A stretch of DNA of 64,000 nucleotides, taken from contig NZ_CP104007.1 of assembly GCF_029201545.1 (NCBI RefSeq), positions 3,010,501-3,074,500 on the forward strand, in the 5' to 3' direction. Positions 27,639 through 37,375 of this stretch are shown in pieces. Source of the DNA: Devosia sp. FJ2-5-3. Lineage in GTDB: Bacteria; Pseudomonadota; Alphaproteobacteria; Rhizobiales; Devosiaceae. Numbering within the stretch: position 1 is the stretch's first letter; each line of letters opens with the position of its first letter. Position numbers and translations under genes: made by a program. The notes beneath the pieces are model-generated. The model had not been told where the DNA came from, did no database searches, and was given only the letters and a program-made list of their open reading frames with translations.

Positions 27639-28289
27639 TCAGTCTGAAGGGCCGAGGGCGTCGATCTGGCTCTGCAGATCCTGGACGAAGCTCATGAGGT
27701 CGAGCTGACGCTCTCGCTTGAGGCGCGCGGAGGCGAGGATCGAGCGGACGCGCTGGACCGAGCTTTCAAGATCACTGTTGATGATGACATAGTCATATTC
27801 ACCGGCGTGATCGAGTTCGATGCGCGCGTTTCTCAGGCGCTTTTCGATGGTGCCGACGCTGTCTTGGGCGCGACGCTCGAGACGCGCACGAAGCTCTTGA
27901 ATGGTTGGCGGCAGAATGAAGACGGTCACCATATCGGCGCGGCAATTTTCGTAGAGCTGCAGTGTGCCCTGATAGTCGACGTCAAAGAGAATGTCCTTGC
28001 CGGCGGCAAGCTGTTCTTCGACCTGGGCGCGCGGGGTGCCGTAGTAATTGCCGTGCACCTCGGCGGACTCGAGCAAGCCGCCCTCGGCCTGCATGCGCTG
28101 GAAGGTCGGGACGTCGACGAAATAGTAGTGGGTGCCCTCGACTTCGTCACTCCGGCGCGCGCGTGTGGTGGCGGAGACGGAGAGGCGAATGTTGGGATCC
28201 TGCTGGAACAGGGCACGGGAAATGGAAGATTTGCCGGCGCCTGATGGGGAGGCGATGACCAGCATGACGCCACGACGCTGAAAATCCAT
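27639..28289 (-). CDS. gmk: Guanylate kinase
   Basis: A 216-residue enzyme phosphorylating GMP to GDP. The P-loop SPSGAGKSS lies at residues 14-22. The GMP-binding part follows (SATTRARRSDEVEGTHYYFV), then AEVHGNYYGTPRAQVEE and the lid region. It is the last gene of the minus-strand run mltG-yicC-gmk, so it serves the purine pathway of guaA/guaB elsewhere in the window. Length is normal. Confidence 0.96.
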   Translation of the reverse strand: MDFQRRGVMLVIASPSGAGKSSISRALFQQDPNIRLSVSATTRARRSDEVEGTHYYFVDVPTFQRMQAEGGLLESAEVHGNYYGTPRAQVEEQLAAGKDILFDVDYQGTLQLYENCRADMVTVFILPPTIQELRARLERRAQDSVGTIEKRLRNARIELDHAGEYDYVIINSDLESSVQRVRSILASARLKRERQLDLMSFVQDLQSQIDALGPSD

Positions 28290-28297
28290 TGCCCACT

Positions 28298-29182
28298 CTA
28301 CTCGATGTTTTGAACCTGCTCGCGTAATTGATCGATCACCGCCTTGAGGTCAAGGCCGATGGTGGTCAGTTCCACCGCGTTCGATTTCGAGCAGAGCGTA
28401 TTGGCTTCTCGGTTGAATTCCTGCGCCAGAAAATCCAGCCGGCGCCCCACGGGCCCGCCCTGGGCAATCAGCTTGCGCGCCCCGGCGATGTGTGCGCGCA
28501 GACGATCGATCTCTTCCTGGATATCAGCCTTGGTGACCAGCAGCAGCACTTCCTGCGCAAAGCGCTCGGGCGCGATGTCGGTTTGCTGATTGAGGGCCTC
28601 GATCTGCGCCTTGAGACGGGCAGAAATCTGTTCGCGGTTGCGCGAAGGGTGGATCGCGGCGGCTTCGACAAGGACAGCGATCTGGTCGAGCTGATCGGAG
28701 AGCGTCGTGGCAATGCGGCTCCCCTCCTCCCGGCGTGACGCCTGAAGGGCAGAAAGAGCATTCTGCGCGGCCTCGGTCACGAGGATGCCGACGGCCTCTT
28801 CATCCAGCGCATCTGCCTCCTCGACGGCCAAGACGCCCGGCAGGGCGAGCAGGCCGTCGACGCGCGGGGGCGCGACTTCCAGCCGCTGCGCGAGATCGTT
28901 GGCTGCAGCGATGATCGTTGCGAGGGCAGCTTCATTGACGGTGATAGGCTTTCCGGCCGCGCCCCGATCAAGCGTCAGACTGACGTTGAGGGAGCCCCGG
29001 CTCAGCGCCTGGGAGAGCAATTGCCGAACAGGCAGATCAAAAATATCAAGACCCTGAGCAAACCGGGTTCGGATGTCGAGACCACGGCCATTGACCGATT
29101 TGATCTCGATGCGCGCGCGCAGGGCGCCATTGGCGGCCTCTGCGCGGGCGAAACCGGTCATGCTGGCCAGTGCGGCACTCAT
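28298..29182 (-). CDS. YicC-family endoribonuclease
   Basis: A 294-residue protein with the two family halves: N-terminal SMTGFARAEA and EIKSVNGRGLDIRTR, and the C-terminal DUF1732 part with EEIDRLRAHI, GRRLDFLAQEFNREANTLCSK and the final VIDQLREQVQNIE. YicC proteins are reported RNases active in stress and sporulation contexts. The gene overlaps mltG by four bases and precedes gmk by eight, a conserved linkage. Confidence 0.93.
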   Translation of the reverse strand: MSAALASMTGFARAEAANGALRARIEIKSVNGRGLDIRTRFAQGLDIFDLPVRQLLSQALSRGSLNVSLTLDRGAAGKPITVNEAALATIIAAANDLAQRLEVAPPRVDGLLALPGVLAVEEADALDEEAVGILVTEAAQNALSALQASRREEGSRIATTLSDQLDQIAVLVEAAAIHPSRNREQISARLKAQIEALNQQTDIAPERFAQEVLLLVTKADIQEEIDRLRAHIAGARKLIAQGGPVGRRLDFLAQEFNREANTLCSKSNAVELTTIGLDLKAVIDQLREQVQNIE

Positions 29183-30285
29183 TGTGCCGGTGCTTCTTCG
29201 GCTTCCTCGGCTTCGAGCGCCTGGCGGGCGGCCTCAGCCTCGGCTTCCGCCTGTTCGGCAGCCTCGCGGGCGATCTGGCGATAGCGGGCGACGTTCTGCT
29301 GATGCTCGGCGTAGGTCTCTGCAAAAACGTGACCTTCGCGGGGGGTCGCCCCCTTGGCAACGAAGTAGATGTAGTTGTGGCTATCGGGATTGGCCACGGC
29401 CTTGAGGGCGTCAATCCCGGGATTGGCGATCGGCGTCGGCGGCAGGCGATCGATCTGATAGGTGTTGTACGGGGTCTTGGCCTCGATTTCGGAGCGGCGG
29501 ATGCCGCGGTCGAGCGTCGATTGGCCAAGGGTGATGCCGTAGATGATCGTCGGGTCGGACTGCAGGCGCATATTGGTGCGCAGGCGGTTGACGAAAACGG
29601 CGGCGACCTGCGGCCGCTCGTCAGCGACGCCGGTTTCCTTCTCGACGATCGAAGCGAGAATCAGCATTTCGGCCGGCGACTGGAGCGGCAGGTCGGCCGC
29701 ACGGGTTTCCCAGATTTCGGCGAGAGCCTGGGTCATGGCCTGCTGCATGCGCTCGAGGACGGCCTGGCGCGTATCGCCGGGCAAATAGTCGTAGCTGCCG
29801 GGCAGGATTGAGCCTTCAGGCGGCAGGACATCGATGGTGCCGGTCAGGCGATCATCATCGCCCAGGCGCTGTACCACCTGCCAGGACGTCCAGCCCTCTG
29901 GAATGGTCACTGCGTAGCGAATTGGGGTGCCTTCGGTCAGCTCCCGGAAAATTTCCGACATGCTGGAATTGGCAGGAATGGTAAAATCGCCTGCCTTGAC
30001 GACGGTCGATTTCTCGACCCGTTCGCCGAACTGGCGGAAAATGAAGGCGTTGGAGATCAGGCCCTGCTCCTCGAGGCGGGTCGCCGTGGAGGTCAGCGTA
30101 TTGCCACTCTCGACGCGGAAGACGCGATCTTCGGAAATGGGGCCATCGCCGTAATATTGTGAGGCGACGAAGAGGAACCCGCCACCCACGACCACCAGAC
30201 CAATGACCAATAGGGTCAGAAGGGCGTTGAGAACATCAACCAGACCGTTGGATGAGCGGCGGCGGCGTTTGCGGCGGTCATTCAT
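29179..30285 (-). CDS. mltG: Endolytic murein transglycosylase MltG
   Basis: A 368-residue inner-membrane enzyme that cuts nascent glycan strands and so limits peptidoglycan length. A basic cytosolic tail (NDRRKRRRR) precedes one membrane helix (about 15-42). The periplasmic YceG domain holds ASIVEKETG (211-219) with the catalytic Glu, and FVNRLRTNMRLQSDPTIIYG. It ends in a Glu/Ala-rich tail (about 335-368) not needed by the family. It follows fabF after a terminator, so it may have its own promoter, and is coupled to yicC. Confidence 0.94.
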   Translation of the reverse strand: MNDRRKRRRRSSNGLVDVLNALLTLLVIGLVVVGGGFLFVASQYYGDGPISEDRVFRVESGNTLTSTATRLEEQGLISNAFIFRQFGERVEKSTVVKAGDFTIPANSSMSEIFRELTEGTPIRYAVTIPEGWTSWQVVQRLGDDDRLTGTIDVLPPEGSILPGSYDYLPGDTRQAVLERMQQAMTQALAEIWETRAADLPLQSPAEMLILASIVEKETGVADERPQVAAVFVNRLRTNMRLQSDPTIIYGITLGQSTLDRGIRRSEIEAKTPYNTYQIDRLPPTPIANPGIDALKAVANPDSHNYIYFVAKGATPREGHVFAETYAEHQQNVARYRQIAREAAEQAEAEAEAARQALEAEEAEEAPAQ

Positions 30286-30390
30286 TGTGGGTCGTCACCT
30301 TCGCTGTCCGTATTGAGGGCAATACTGACCGTGTTGTGGTTCTGGCGCCAAACTGTGGCGACGCGCCCGCATTTTTTGCAATGGCCGGCC

Positions 30391-30432
30391 ACAAAAACAA
30401 GGGGCACAGCGCGCGTCGGCGCGATGTGCCCC
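30391..30432 (-). terminator. Rho-independent terminator after fabF
   Basis: On the minus strand GGGGCACA...TGTGCCCC frames a GC-rich inner hairpin and is followed by TTGTTTTTGT. It lies about 20 bases after the fabF stop and separates the fab genes from mltG. Confidence 0.85.
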
Positions 30433-30450
30433 TCTTGAAAAGTGGAAAAG

Positions 30451-31719
30451 TCAGGCGACCTTGCGCATGACCAGCGTGGCATTGGTACCGCCAAAGCCGA
30501 AGCTATTGGACAGAGCCACGTTGATTTCCTTCTTGAGGGCCACCTTGGGAACAAGGTTGATCGGCGTCTCGACAGAAGGATTGTCGAGGTTAAGGGTCGG
30601 CGGAGCGATGCTGTCACGCATAGCCAGGAGGCAGAAAATGGCCTCGACGGAGCCGGCCGCACCCAGAAGGTGACCAATTGCAGACTTTGTCGAGCTCATC
30701 ACCGCACGCCCGGCGGAATCGCCGAGAACACGGGTCACTGCGCCCAGTTCGATCTCGTCGCCCAAAGGCGTAGAGGTGCCGTGGGCGTTGATGTAATCGA
30801 CCTCGCCCGGCGCAATGCCGGCGCGCTTGATGGCCGCGCTCATCGCACGGAAGCCACCGTCCCCATCGGGAGCCGGAGCGGTGATGTGGTAAGCATCGCC
30901 CGACAGGCCATAACCGATGATTTCGCCATAGATCTTGGCGCCACGCGCCTTGGCGCGCTCGTAATCTTCGAGAACGACGATACCGGCACCCTCGCCCATC
31001 ACGAAACCGTCGCGATCCCGATCATAGGGGCGCGAGGCAGCGGCAGGATTGTCGTTGAATCCGGTCGAAAGCGCGCGTGCAGCGGCAAAGCCAGCGAGAG
31101 CCAGACGATTGACGCAGCTTTCGGTTCCACCGGCCACCATCACGTCCGCATCGCCCAAGGCAATGAGACGTGCCGCATCGCCAATGGCATGCGCGCCTGT
31201 CGAGCAGGCGGTGACCACCGAGTGGTTCGGCCCCTTGAGGCCGAAACGAATCGATACATAGCCGGACGCCAGATTGATCAGCCGTCCAGGAATGAAGAAC
31301 GGACTGATGCGGCGCGGGCCCTTTTCATGCAGCGTTACGGAGGCATCGTAGATGCCGCCAATGCCGCCAATGCCAGAGCCGATCAGGACGCCGGTGCGTT
31401 CCTGCTCTTCCTGGGTCTTGGGCTCGACGCCTGCGTCCTGAATGGCCTGTGTAGCAGCAGCCATGGCGTAGACGATGAAATCGTCTACCTTGCGCTGCTC
31501 CTTGCTCTCCATCCACTCGTCGGGATTGTACTTGCCATCGGCATAGTCTCCCAAGGGCAGACGGTGAGCAATCTGACAGGCGATATCATCGACTTGAAAT
31601 TCGTCGATACGCCTGGCCCCACTCTTGCCCGCAAGAATGTTGGCCCACGTGGCCTCCACTCCGCAACCAAGGGGCGTGACAAGTCCCATTCCGGTGACGA
31701 CGACTCGGCGTAATTCCAT
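30451..31719 (-). CDS. fabF: Beta-ketoacyl-ACP synthase II
   Basis: A 422-residue condensing enzyme that extends acyl-ACP with malonyl-ACP. The catalytic triad is intact: C172 in TACSTGAHAIG, H313 in NAHGTSTPLGD and H350 in KSAIGHLLGAAG. The start VVVTGMGLVTPLG and end NSFGFGGTNATLVM are typical. It follows acpP by 22 bases, the usual acpP-fabF pair, and is likely transcribed with it. Confidence 0.97.
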   Translation of the reverse strand: MELRRVVVTGMGLVTPLGCGVEATWANILAGKSGARRIDEFQVDDIACQIAHRLPLGDYADGKYNPDEWMESKEQRKVDDFIVYAMAAATQAIQDAGVEPKTQEEQERTGVLIGSGIGGIGGIYDASVTLHEKGPRRISPFFIPGRLINLASGYVSIRFGLKGPNHSVVTACSTGAHAIGDAARLIALGDADVMVAGGTESCVNRLALAGFAAARALSTGFNDNPAAASRPYDRDRDGFVMGEGAGIVVLEDYERAKARGAKIYGEIIGYGLSGDAYHITAPAPDGDGGFRAMSAAIKRAGIAPGEVDYINAHGTSTPLGDEIELGAVTRVLGDSAGRAVMSSTKSAIGHLLGAAGSVEAIFCLLAMRDSIAPPTLNLDNPSVETPINLVPKVALKKEINVALSNSFGFGGTNATLVMRKVA

Positions 31720-31741
31720 GTCTCGACCTGATCCGTCCAGC

Positions 31742-31978
31742 TTAGCTGGTGGCCTTGGTCAAAAAGGCTACCGCATCGCCGAAGGTCTGGATGGACTCGG
31801 CGGCATCGTCGGGAATCTCGACCGAGAATTCTTCTTCGAAAGCCATAACCAGTTCGACCTGATCAAGGGAGTCTGCACCCAGATCGTCGATGAAGCTGGC
31901 CTTTTCGACAACCTTCTCGGCGTCCACATTGAGGTGTTCCACAACGATCTTGCGGACCCGATCAGCGACATCGCTCAT
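31742..31978 (-). CDS. acpP: Acyl carrier protein
   Basis: A 78-residue acidic four-helix carrier protein. S37 in [11 protein letters not shown] is the site for the 4'-phosphopantetheine arm. It shuttles fatty acyl chains between FabD, FabG and FabF, all encoded next to it. AAGGGAAG lies before the ATG. A separate promoter candidate sits in the 210-base gap upstream, consistent with high ACP demand. Confidence 0.98.
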   Translation of the reverse strand: MSDVADRVRKIVVEHLNVDAEKVVEKASFIDDLGADSLDQVELVMAFEEEFSVEIPDDAAESIQTFGDAVAFLTKATS

Positions 31979-32062
31979 ATTTGACTTCCCTTTTCGAAAT
32001 CTAGTTCGTTCGCTTCTTATTGGCGCGTAGCCAAATCTTCAAGCTGTGTTGGCTTGTCCGGC

Positions 32063-32091
32063 AATGTAAGCGGCCTTCTTGGCGCTCGCAA
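32063..32091 (-). promoter_or_regulatory. Putative sigma-70 promoter of acpP-fabF
   Basis: On the minus strand TTGCGA, a 17-base spacer and TACATT stand about 85 bases before the acpP ATG. The spacing is ideal and the location, after fabG, fits the extra transcription acpP needs. Nothing else is seen in the 212-base gap. Confidence 0.4.
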
Positions 32092-32190
32092 GGCACAGAG
32101 CAAGGGGTTAACGCGGCGGCGATTAACATGTTTCCATCGCCTTTGCCAGCGCCAGAAGGCCCGCTTTCCAAGGCTTTCGCCTCGAAAAGG

Positions 32191-32928
32191 CTAGATCATT
32201 GCCATTCCGCCGTTAACGTTCAGCGTATGTCCGGTGACATAAGCGGCCGCATCGCTGGCCAGAAACACAGCGCATGCAGCCACTTCCTGAGCCGTCCCAA
32301 GACGGCCGGCAGGGACGTTGGAGAGGATCGACTCGCGCTGTTTGTCATTCAACTCATCGGTCATCGCCGAGGCAATGAAGCCCGGAGCAATGGAATTGAC
32401 GGTGATGTTGCGGCTGGCCACTTCATGAGCAAGCGCCTTGTTCATGCCGATCAGGCCGGCCTTGGAGGCAGCGTAATTGCCCTGCCCCGGATTTCCGGTG
32501 ACACCGACGACAGAGGAAATGCCGATGATGCGCCCCCAGCGCTGCTTCATCATGCCCCGAAGGACGGCGCGGTTGAGGTGGAAGGCTGCGGTGAGGTTGA
32601 TGGCGATCACCTCATCCCATTCCTCATCCTTCATGCGCATGAAAAGATTGTCGCGGGTGACGCCCGCATTGTTGATGAGAATATCGAGGCCACCCATGGC
32701 CGCCTCGGCGGCAGGGACCAGCTTGTCGACCTCGTCGAGCTTGGAGAGGTTGCATGGCAGGATCGGGCAATCCTTGCCGATTTCCTTGGCCGTGTCCTCG
32801 AGGGCGCCCGTGCGGGTACCCGAAAGCGCCACTGTGGCGCCGGCGGCAGCGAGGGCCTTGGCGATCTCGCGACCAATACCGCCGCTGGCGCCCGTGACGA
32901 GGGCCCGTTTTCCGGTGAGATCAAACAT
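32191..32928 (-). CDS. fabG: 3-oxoacyl-ACP reductase
   Basis: A 245-residue SDR enzyme reducing 3-oxoacyl-ACP with NADPH in the first reductive step of each elongation cycle. TGASGGIG (12-19) binds the cofactor, NNAG is at 86-89, and the catalytic set S138/S139, Y152 and K156 is intact. ATG 32928 is chosen because CCAAGGAGCAGAC precedes it; an upstream frame extension to 33063 overlaps fabD and is not credible. Confidence 0.97.
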   Translation of the reverse strand: MFDLTGKRALVTGASGGIGREIAKALAAAGATVALSGTRTGALEDTAKEIGKDCPILPCNLSKLDEVDKLVPAAEAAMGGLDILINNAGVTRDNLFMRMKDEEWDEVIAINLTAAFHLNRAVLRGMMKQRWGRIIGISSVVGVTGNPGQGNYAASKAGLIGMNKALAHEVASRNITVNSIAPGFIASAMTDELNDKQRESILSNVPAGRLGTAQEVAACAVFLASDAAAYVTGHTLNVNGGMAMI

Positions 32929-32968
32929 GTCTGCTCCTTGGTGGAGTAAGAGGGCCCCTGGCGAAAGC

Positions 32969-33925
32969 TTACGCCTGGGGATTGAGTTGGGCCACAAGGG
33001 CGTCGATGTCGGCCGGTGCGCCGATGGCCTGGGCGGCGACATCAGGTGCGATCCGCTTGGCAAGGCCGGTCAGCACCTTCCCCGCACCGATCTCGACCAG
33101 ATTGGTGACGCCGCCCTGACCAGCCAGCCAGGTGACGCTCTCGGTCCAGCGCACAACGCCAGTGACCTGCTCGATGAGGCGCTGGCGGATTTCGCCCGCG
33201 TCGGTGATGGGTGCGGCAAGCACATTGGCAACGAGGGGCACCACTGGGCTCTTCATTTCCACTTCGCTCAGAGCTGCGGCCATCGCATCGGCAGCCGGCT
33301 GCATGAGCGAGCAATGGAACGGGGCACTGACCGGCAGCTGCATAGCACGCTTTGCACCCCGGGCCTTGGCGATTTCAATGGCGCGCTCGACGGCGCCGAC
33401 GGCGCCGGAGATCACAACCTGGCCAGGAGCATTGTCATTGGCGACTTCACAGACCTCGCCCTGGCCAGCTTCAGATGCAACTGAGCGCGCGGTTTCAAGA
33501 TCCAGGCCGAGCAGCGCCGCCATGGCACCATGGCCAACGGGCACGGCCTTTTGCATCGCCAGGCCGCGCGTGCGCAGCAGGCGCGCCGTATCCGCCAATG
33601 TGAAAGTGCCGGCGGCACAAAGTGCGGAATATTCACCGAGCGAATGCCCGGCGACAAAGGCGGCATGATCAACAAGGCGAATGCCGCGGGTTTCCAGCAC
33701 GCGCATGATGGCCATGCTGACGGCCATGAGGGCGGGCTGAGCATTTTCGGTCAGGCGCAGAATATCTTCCGGGCCTTCGAAGAGAATTGCAGACAGGCGC
33801 TCGCCCAGGGCTTCGTCGACTTCGTGGAAGACGGCACGCGCTTCCGGAAAAGCCGTGGCAAGATCCTTGCCCATGCCCACGAACTGACTGCCCTGGCCCG
33901 GAAACGTGAACGCTATGGTCGACAT
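32969..33925 (-). CDS. fabD: Malonyl-CoA:ACP transacylase
   Basis: A 318-residue enzyme loading malonyl groups onto ACP. FPGQGSQFVGMG is at 8-19, the nucleophile S95 is in GHSLGEYSAL, and the partner His is in SAPFHCSLM. It starts the fabD-fabG-acpP-fabF run, with a 40-base gap to fabG. The 190 bases to the divergent diguanylate cyclase gene should contain its promoter, which I could not place. Confidence 0.96.
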   Translation of the reverse strand: MSTIAFTFPGQGSQFVGMGKDLATAFPEARAVFHEVDEALGERLSAILFEGPEDILRLTENAQPALMAVSMAIMRVLETRGIRLVDHAAFVAGHSLGEYSALCAAGTFTLADTARLLRTRGLAMQKAVPVGHGAMAALLGLDLETARSVASEAGQGEVCEVANDNAPGQVVISGAVGAVERAIEIAKARGAKRAMQLPVSAPFHCSLMQPAADAMAAALSEVEMKSPVVPLVANVLAAPITDAGEIRQRLIEQVTGVVRWTESVTWLAGQGGVTNLVEIGAGKVLTGLAKRIAPDVAAQAIGAPADIDALVAQLNPQA

Positions 33926-34116
33926 CGTCCAACCCCCTTTTGAGATGGTCTCACGCTTGTCCGAGACCGGTTCAGGGGGCTTTGCAAGCAGTATGAGGCA
34001 GAGTCAAGGCATAGGAACAATGCCGCAGATCGCATGCCGACTTTTTTAACCGGGAATGATCATTGTTACAAATGGGGGCTTCGCCGCGGTGAATACCGCA
34101 TCGAGCAGAGAGTGCC

Positions 34117-35529
34117 ATGACTATGAATAGCCAGCCAGCGCGCCTCGTGCTGGTCGAATCGCTGGCAATCGGCGCCCTGGTCTTTGCGGCCTGCATTGTC
34201 GGGATCCAGACGCGCCTGCTGTTCTCCCTCGCCAGTATCTGGCCGGCCAATGCCCTGTTGTTCGGCGTGCTTATCCTGCGACCGTCGACGAATAATGGTG
34301 CGACCTGGATTCTCTCCGGGCTCGGATATGTCGGCGCGGACCTGATTGCCCAGAGCCCGCTTGAAAATGCGCTGCTGCTCAATGGCACCAATCTTCTCGG
34401 CGTCAGCATTGGCGTGGCGGTGATGGATCGGCTGAGCCGAAGTGCGCAGTTCCTTACCCGGCCGCTCGATGCCGTCGCCACTATCGGGGTGATAATGCTC
34501 GCCTCCGCGGCAACGGGCACGGCTGGCGGCGCGATCGGGCCGATCCTCTTCGGCATGAATTGGGTCGAGAGCCTGGGGCTCTGGTTTTCGGCGGAACTGG
34601 TCAATTACACGATTTTCCTGCCGCCCCTGCTGGCATTGCTACGGAGGGACAGGCAGGCGCTGCGCTTTTTCTCGCGCAACGCCAACCAGCGTCGACACCA
34701 GCTGGCGGCGCTGAGTTCGCTGGCATTGTCCGTCGTGGTCATGCACTGGGCGGGCGGCCCTGGGGCGACCTCCTATATGATCCCTGCCCTGATCTGGTGC
34801 GCAGTGTGCTTCCGGCCATTCGCCTGCGCCATTCTGACCATGCTGATTTGCGTGTGGCTGCTCATCGCCGGGCCGTTGGGGCTGATGCCGCTCAACATCG
34901 ATTTCTACAATGCCACCGACGCCTCTTCCTTCCGGCTGGGCGTAGGGATGATCGCCGGGGGAACACTTGCAGTGTCGATAATCAACAGCGCATGGCGGGC
35001 CGCACACGCCGCGCTGCTGGCTGTCGCCTCGCGTGATGCCCTCACCGGGCTCCTCAACCGGGGCGCCTTCATGGAGCGACTTGATCTCGCTTTTTCGAGG
35101 CGCGCGCAGGCGCCATTCGCCGTGCTGATGGTCGATGTCGACCACTTCAAGGCGATCAATGAAACCCATGGCCATCCGGCCGGCGACGCAGTGCTGCGCA
35201 CGATGGCGCGGTTGCTGACCGACAATCTTCGTGATGGCGACATATGCGGTCGCGTGGGCGGAGAGGAGTTCGCACTGATCGTGAGCGGCACCGCAAAGAG
35301 CGAGGGCCTGGCCGTGGCCGACCGCATCCAGAGTGCTGCACGGCAGATGACAACCCAACTGGACGATGGGTATGTCATCCAGGCCACCCTGAGCATCGGG
35401 GTCGGAGACAGCGCGGCCCACACCAGCGTGGATCAATTGCTGGTGGAAAGCGACAAGGCGCTTTATTCAGCCAAGCATGGCGGGCGAAACCGGGTGGCTG
35501 TCGCAAACGCGGCCCCTGCTCTTGTGTGA
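34117..35529 (+). CDS. Diguanylate cyclase with MASE1-like membrane sensor and intact I-site
   Basis: A 470-residue inner-membrane protein. About eight hydrophobic helices fill residues 11-295 and resemble MASE1 (FSLASIWPANALLFGVLILRP). The C-terminal GGDEF domain has the DALTGLLNR start (307-315) and active-site GGEEF (381-385), so it should make cyclic di-GMP. RDGD at 372-375, five residues before GGEEF, is the classic product-inhibition I-site. The signal sensed is unknown. It is divergent from fabD and precedes the rpsF operon. Confidence 0.88.
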   Translation: MTMNSQPARLVLVESLAIGALVFAACIVGIQTRLLFSLASIWPANALLFGVLILRPSTNNGATWILSGLGYVGADLIAQSPLENALLLNGTNLLGVSIGVAVMDRLSRSAQFLTRPLDAVATIGVIMLASAATGTAGGAIGPILFGMNWVESLGLWFSAELVNYTIFLPPLLALLRRDRQALRFFSRNANQRRHQLAALSSLALSVVVMHWAGGPGATSYMIPALIWCAVCFRPFACAILTMLICVWLLIAGPLGLMPLNIDFYNATDASSFRLGVGMIAGGTLAVSIINSAWRAAHAALLAVASRDALTGLLNRGAFMERLDLAFSRRAQAPFAVLMVDVDHFKAINETHGHPAGDAVLRTMARLLTDNLRDGDICGRVGGEEFALIVSGTAKSEGLAVADRIQSAARQMTTQLDDGYVIQATLSIGVGDSAAHTSVDQLLVESDKALYSAKHGGRNRVAVANAAPALV

Positions 35530-35550
35530 TTGCGCAAGAGAACAGCAAAC

Positions 35551-35579
35551 TTGCCTTGGCTGGCATTCTGCTCTATAGC
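35551..35579 (+). promoter_or_regulatory. Putative sigma-70 promoter of rpsF-rpsR-rplI
   Basis: TTGCCT and TATAGC stand exactly 17 bases apart, giving a leader of about 170 nt before rpsF. Such a leader could host an S6:S18 autoregulatory fold, but I could not draw a convincing one. Confidence 0.4.
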
Positions 35580-35758
35580 GCGCCCAGCAATTCGTTTGGC
35601 CGGGGGCTGAACGGAGGGTTTTTGCTTTGGCAAAGACAGGATTTTCTGATCCGGCCTCCCGTGTTCCCGCTCTTTGCAAGACTGCTTTGACGCCTTTCCG
35701 GCTTCAAGGAGGCTCCGCGCCAGGCATTGCGTATCGAAACCACAAGGAAGGCGCATTC

Positions 35759-36157
35759 ATGGCCCTCTACGAACACATCTTCCTGGCGCGCCAGGACGTT
35801 TCCCAGCAGCAGGTCGAAGAACTGACCACTGCCCTGACCGAGATCCTCGCCCAGGGCGGCGGCAAGGTCACCAAGAACGAATATTGGGGCCTCAAGGGCC
35901 TCTCCTACCGCATTCGCAAGAATCGCAAGGCGCACTACACGCTGCTCAATCTCGACGCTCCGGCGACTGCCGTTGCCGAGATGGAACGCCAGATGCGCAT
36001 CAATGAAGACATTCTGCGCTTCATGACCGTTCGCGTCGACGAGCTTGAAGAAGGCCCATCGGCCATGATGCAAAAGCGCGATCGCGATGACCGCGATGGT
36101 GGTGGCCGTGGTGATCGTGGTGGCCCGTCGGGCGACCGTCGTCCCCGCCGCTTCTAA
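35759..36157 (+). CDS. rpsF: 30S ribosomal protein S6
   Basis: A 132-residue ribosomal protein binding the platform of the small subunit with S18. The core ([39 protein letters not shown], then [13 protein letters not shown]) is typical. The last 25 residues form a charged Arg/Asp/Gly tail ([14 protein letters not shown]), a feature of many alphaproteobacterial S6 proteins. ATG 35759 has AAGGAAGG upstream; the frame remains open back to 35627 but that part is leader. Confidence 0.97.
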   Translation: MALYEHIFLARQDVSQQQVEELTTALTEILAQGGGKVTKNEYWGLKGLSYRIRKNRKAHYTLLNLDAPATAVAEMERQMRINEDILRFMTVRVDELEEGPSAMMQKRDRDDRDGGGRGDRGGPSGDRRPRRF

Positions 36158-36175
36158 GATAAGGAACGAAAAGCC

Positions 36176-36430
36176 ATGGCTATCAAAGACCTTACCACTT
36201 CCCAGGCCCGCCGCCCGTTCCAGCGCCGTCGCAAGACCTGCCCGTTCTCGGGTGAAGGCGCGCCAAAGATCGACTACAAGGACGTGCGCCTGCTGTCGCG
36301 CTACGTCTCCGAGCGCGGCAAGATCGTGCCGAGCCGCATCACTGCCGTTTCTGCAAAGAAGCAGCGTGAACTGGCTCGTGCCATCAAGCGCGCCCGCTTC
36401 ATCGGCGTGATGCCCTACGCCGTAAAGTAA
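36176..36430 (+). CDS. rpsR: 30S ribosomal protein S18
   Basis: An 84-residue basic protein with [21 protein letters not shown] and [10 protein letters not shown] at the end. It forms a heterodimer with S6, encoded 19 bases upstream. The single Cys in KTCPF is the remnant of the zinc-binding form seen in other bacteria. Confidence 0.97.
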   Translation: MAIKDLTTSQARRPFQRRRKTCPFSGEGAPKIDYKDVRLLSRYVSERGKIVPSRITAVSAKKQRELARAIKRARFIGVMPYAVK

Positions 36431-36521
36431 GCTCCGCAATAGCGAAGCATCGTTGGGGTCGCGAAATCGTTCGCGGCTCCTAACCGTTCCCAGAGGACGG
36501 GACAGCCCAAAGGAAAAAGAC

Positions 36522-37088
36522 ATGAAAGTCATTCTGCTCGAGCGCATCGGCCGCACCGGTACCATCGGCGACGAAGTCACCGTCAAGGACGGCTTTGCCC
36601 GTAACTATCTGCTGCCACAGGGCAAGGCCCTGCGCGCCACCGAAGCCAACCGCAAGCGGTTCGAATCGGAACGCGCTCATATCGAACAGCGCAACGAAGA
36701 GCGTCGCAACACCGCTGCCGGCATTGCGGAAGGCCTCAATGGCCGCACCGTCATGATCATCCGCCAGGCAGGTGAAACCGGCCAGCTCTATGGTTCGGTC
36801 GCAGCCCGCGACATCGTGGAAGCCCTCGCAGCTGACGGCTACACCGTGCAGCGCAACCAGGTCGACCTTGCCGACCCGATCAAGACGGTCGGCGTGCACG
36901 CTATTGCCCTGTCCCTGCACCCGGAAGTCGCAGTCTCGATCACCGTCAACGTCGCTCGATCGGCCGACGAAGCCAGTCGCCAGGCTGCCGGTGAAGACGT
37001 GAGCGTGCACACGTTCGAAGCCGACGAAGACGGCGATTTCGCCGCCGGCCAGAAGGACGCTGCTGCCGAAGACCGCTTCGAAGAGTAG
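36522..37088 (+). CDS. rplI: 50S ribosomal protein L9
   Basis: A 188-residue L9. The N-domain [17 protein letters not shown] and [16 protein letters not shown] are canonical, and the long connecting helix (about 42-75) and C-domain follow ([15 protein letters not shown]). It is about 40 residues longer than E. coli L9 because of an acidic tail with [33 protein letters not shown] precedes the start. A strong terminator ends the operon. Confidence 0.97.
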   Translation: MKVILLERIGRTGTIGDEVTVKDGFARNYLLPQGKALRATEANRKRFESERAHIEQRNEERRNTAAGIAEGLNGRTVMIIRQAGETGQLYGSVAARDIVEALAADGYTVQRNQVDLADPIKTVGVHAIALSLHPEVAVSITVNVARSADEASRQAAGEDVSVHTFEADEDGDFAAGQKDAAAEDRFEE

Positions 37089-37111
37089 TCTTCGTTTCTG
37101 TCCTGAGATTG

Positions 37112-37143
37112 AAAAGGCCGGACATTTGTCCGGCCTTTTTTTT
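37112..37143 (+). terminator. Rho-independent terminator of rpsF-rpsR-rplI
   Basis: AAGGCCGGACA-TTTG-TCCGGCCTT is followed by eight Ts, about 25 bases after the rplI stop. Stem and T tract are both strong. Confidence 0.92.
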
Positions 37144-37375
37144 CGGCGCCATCCCGAGCGAAGACAAATAGCGGACGGCGCTCCCCTGGGATGACCCGAG
37201 GGCGACTCAGCCATTGGCACGCCATGTTTGGGGTGCAAGAGTGGGCATGATTAATCCCCGTTGATCACAGAGTTAACGCGCAACAAGCAAGCTATTAACC
37301 CCTCGTAGGCTAGGGCGTGAGACTCTGGCCGCCATGGCGTGGTTAGAAAGGTTAACAGAGCTCCCGAGGACCCCG

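Noticed and set aside
30442..31713. 423-residue plus-strand open frame opposite fabF
   Set aside because: It is the antisense of fabF, which has an intact catalytic triad.
35580..35758. S6:S18-binding leader structure before rpsF
   Set aside because: CCG-containing stretches are present, but I could not draw a stable stem that matches the known motif; a covariance-model search would decide.
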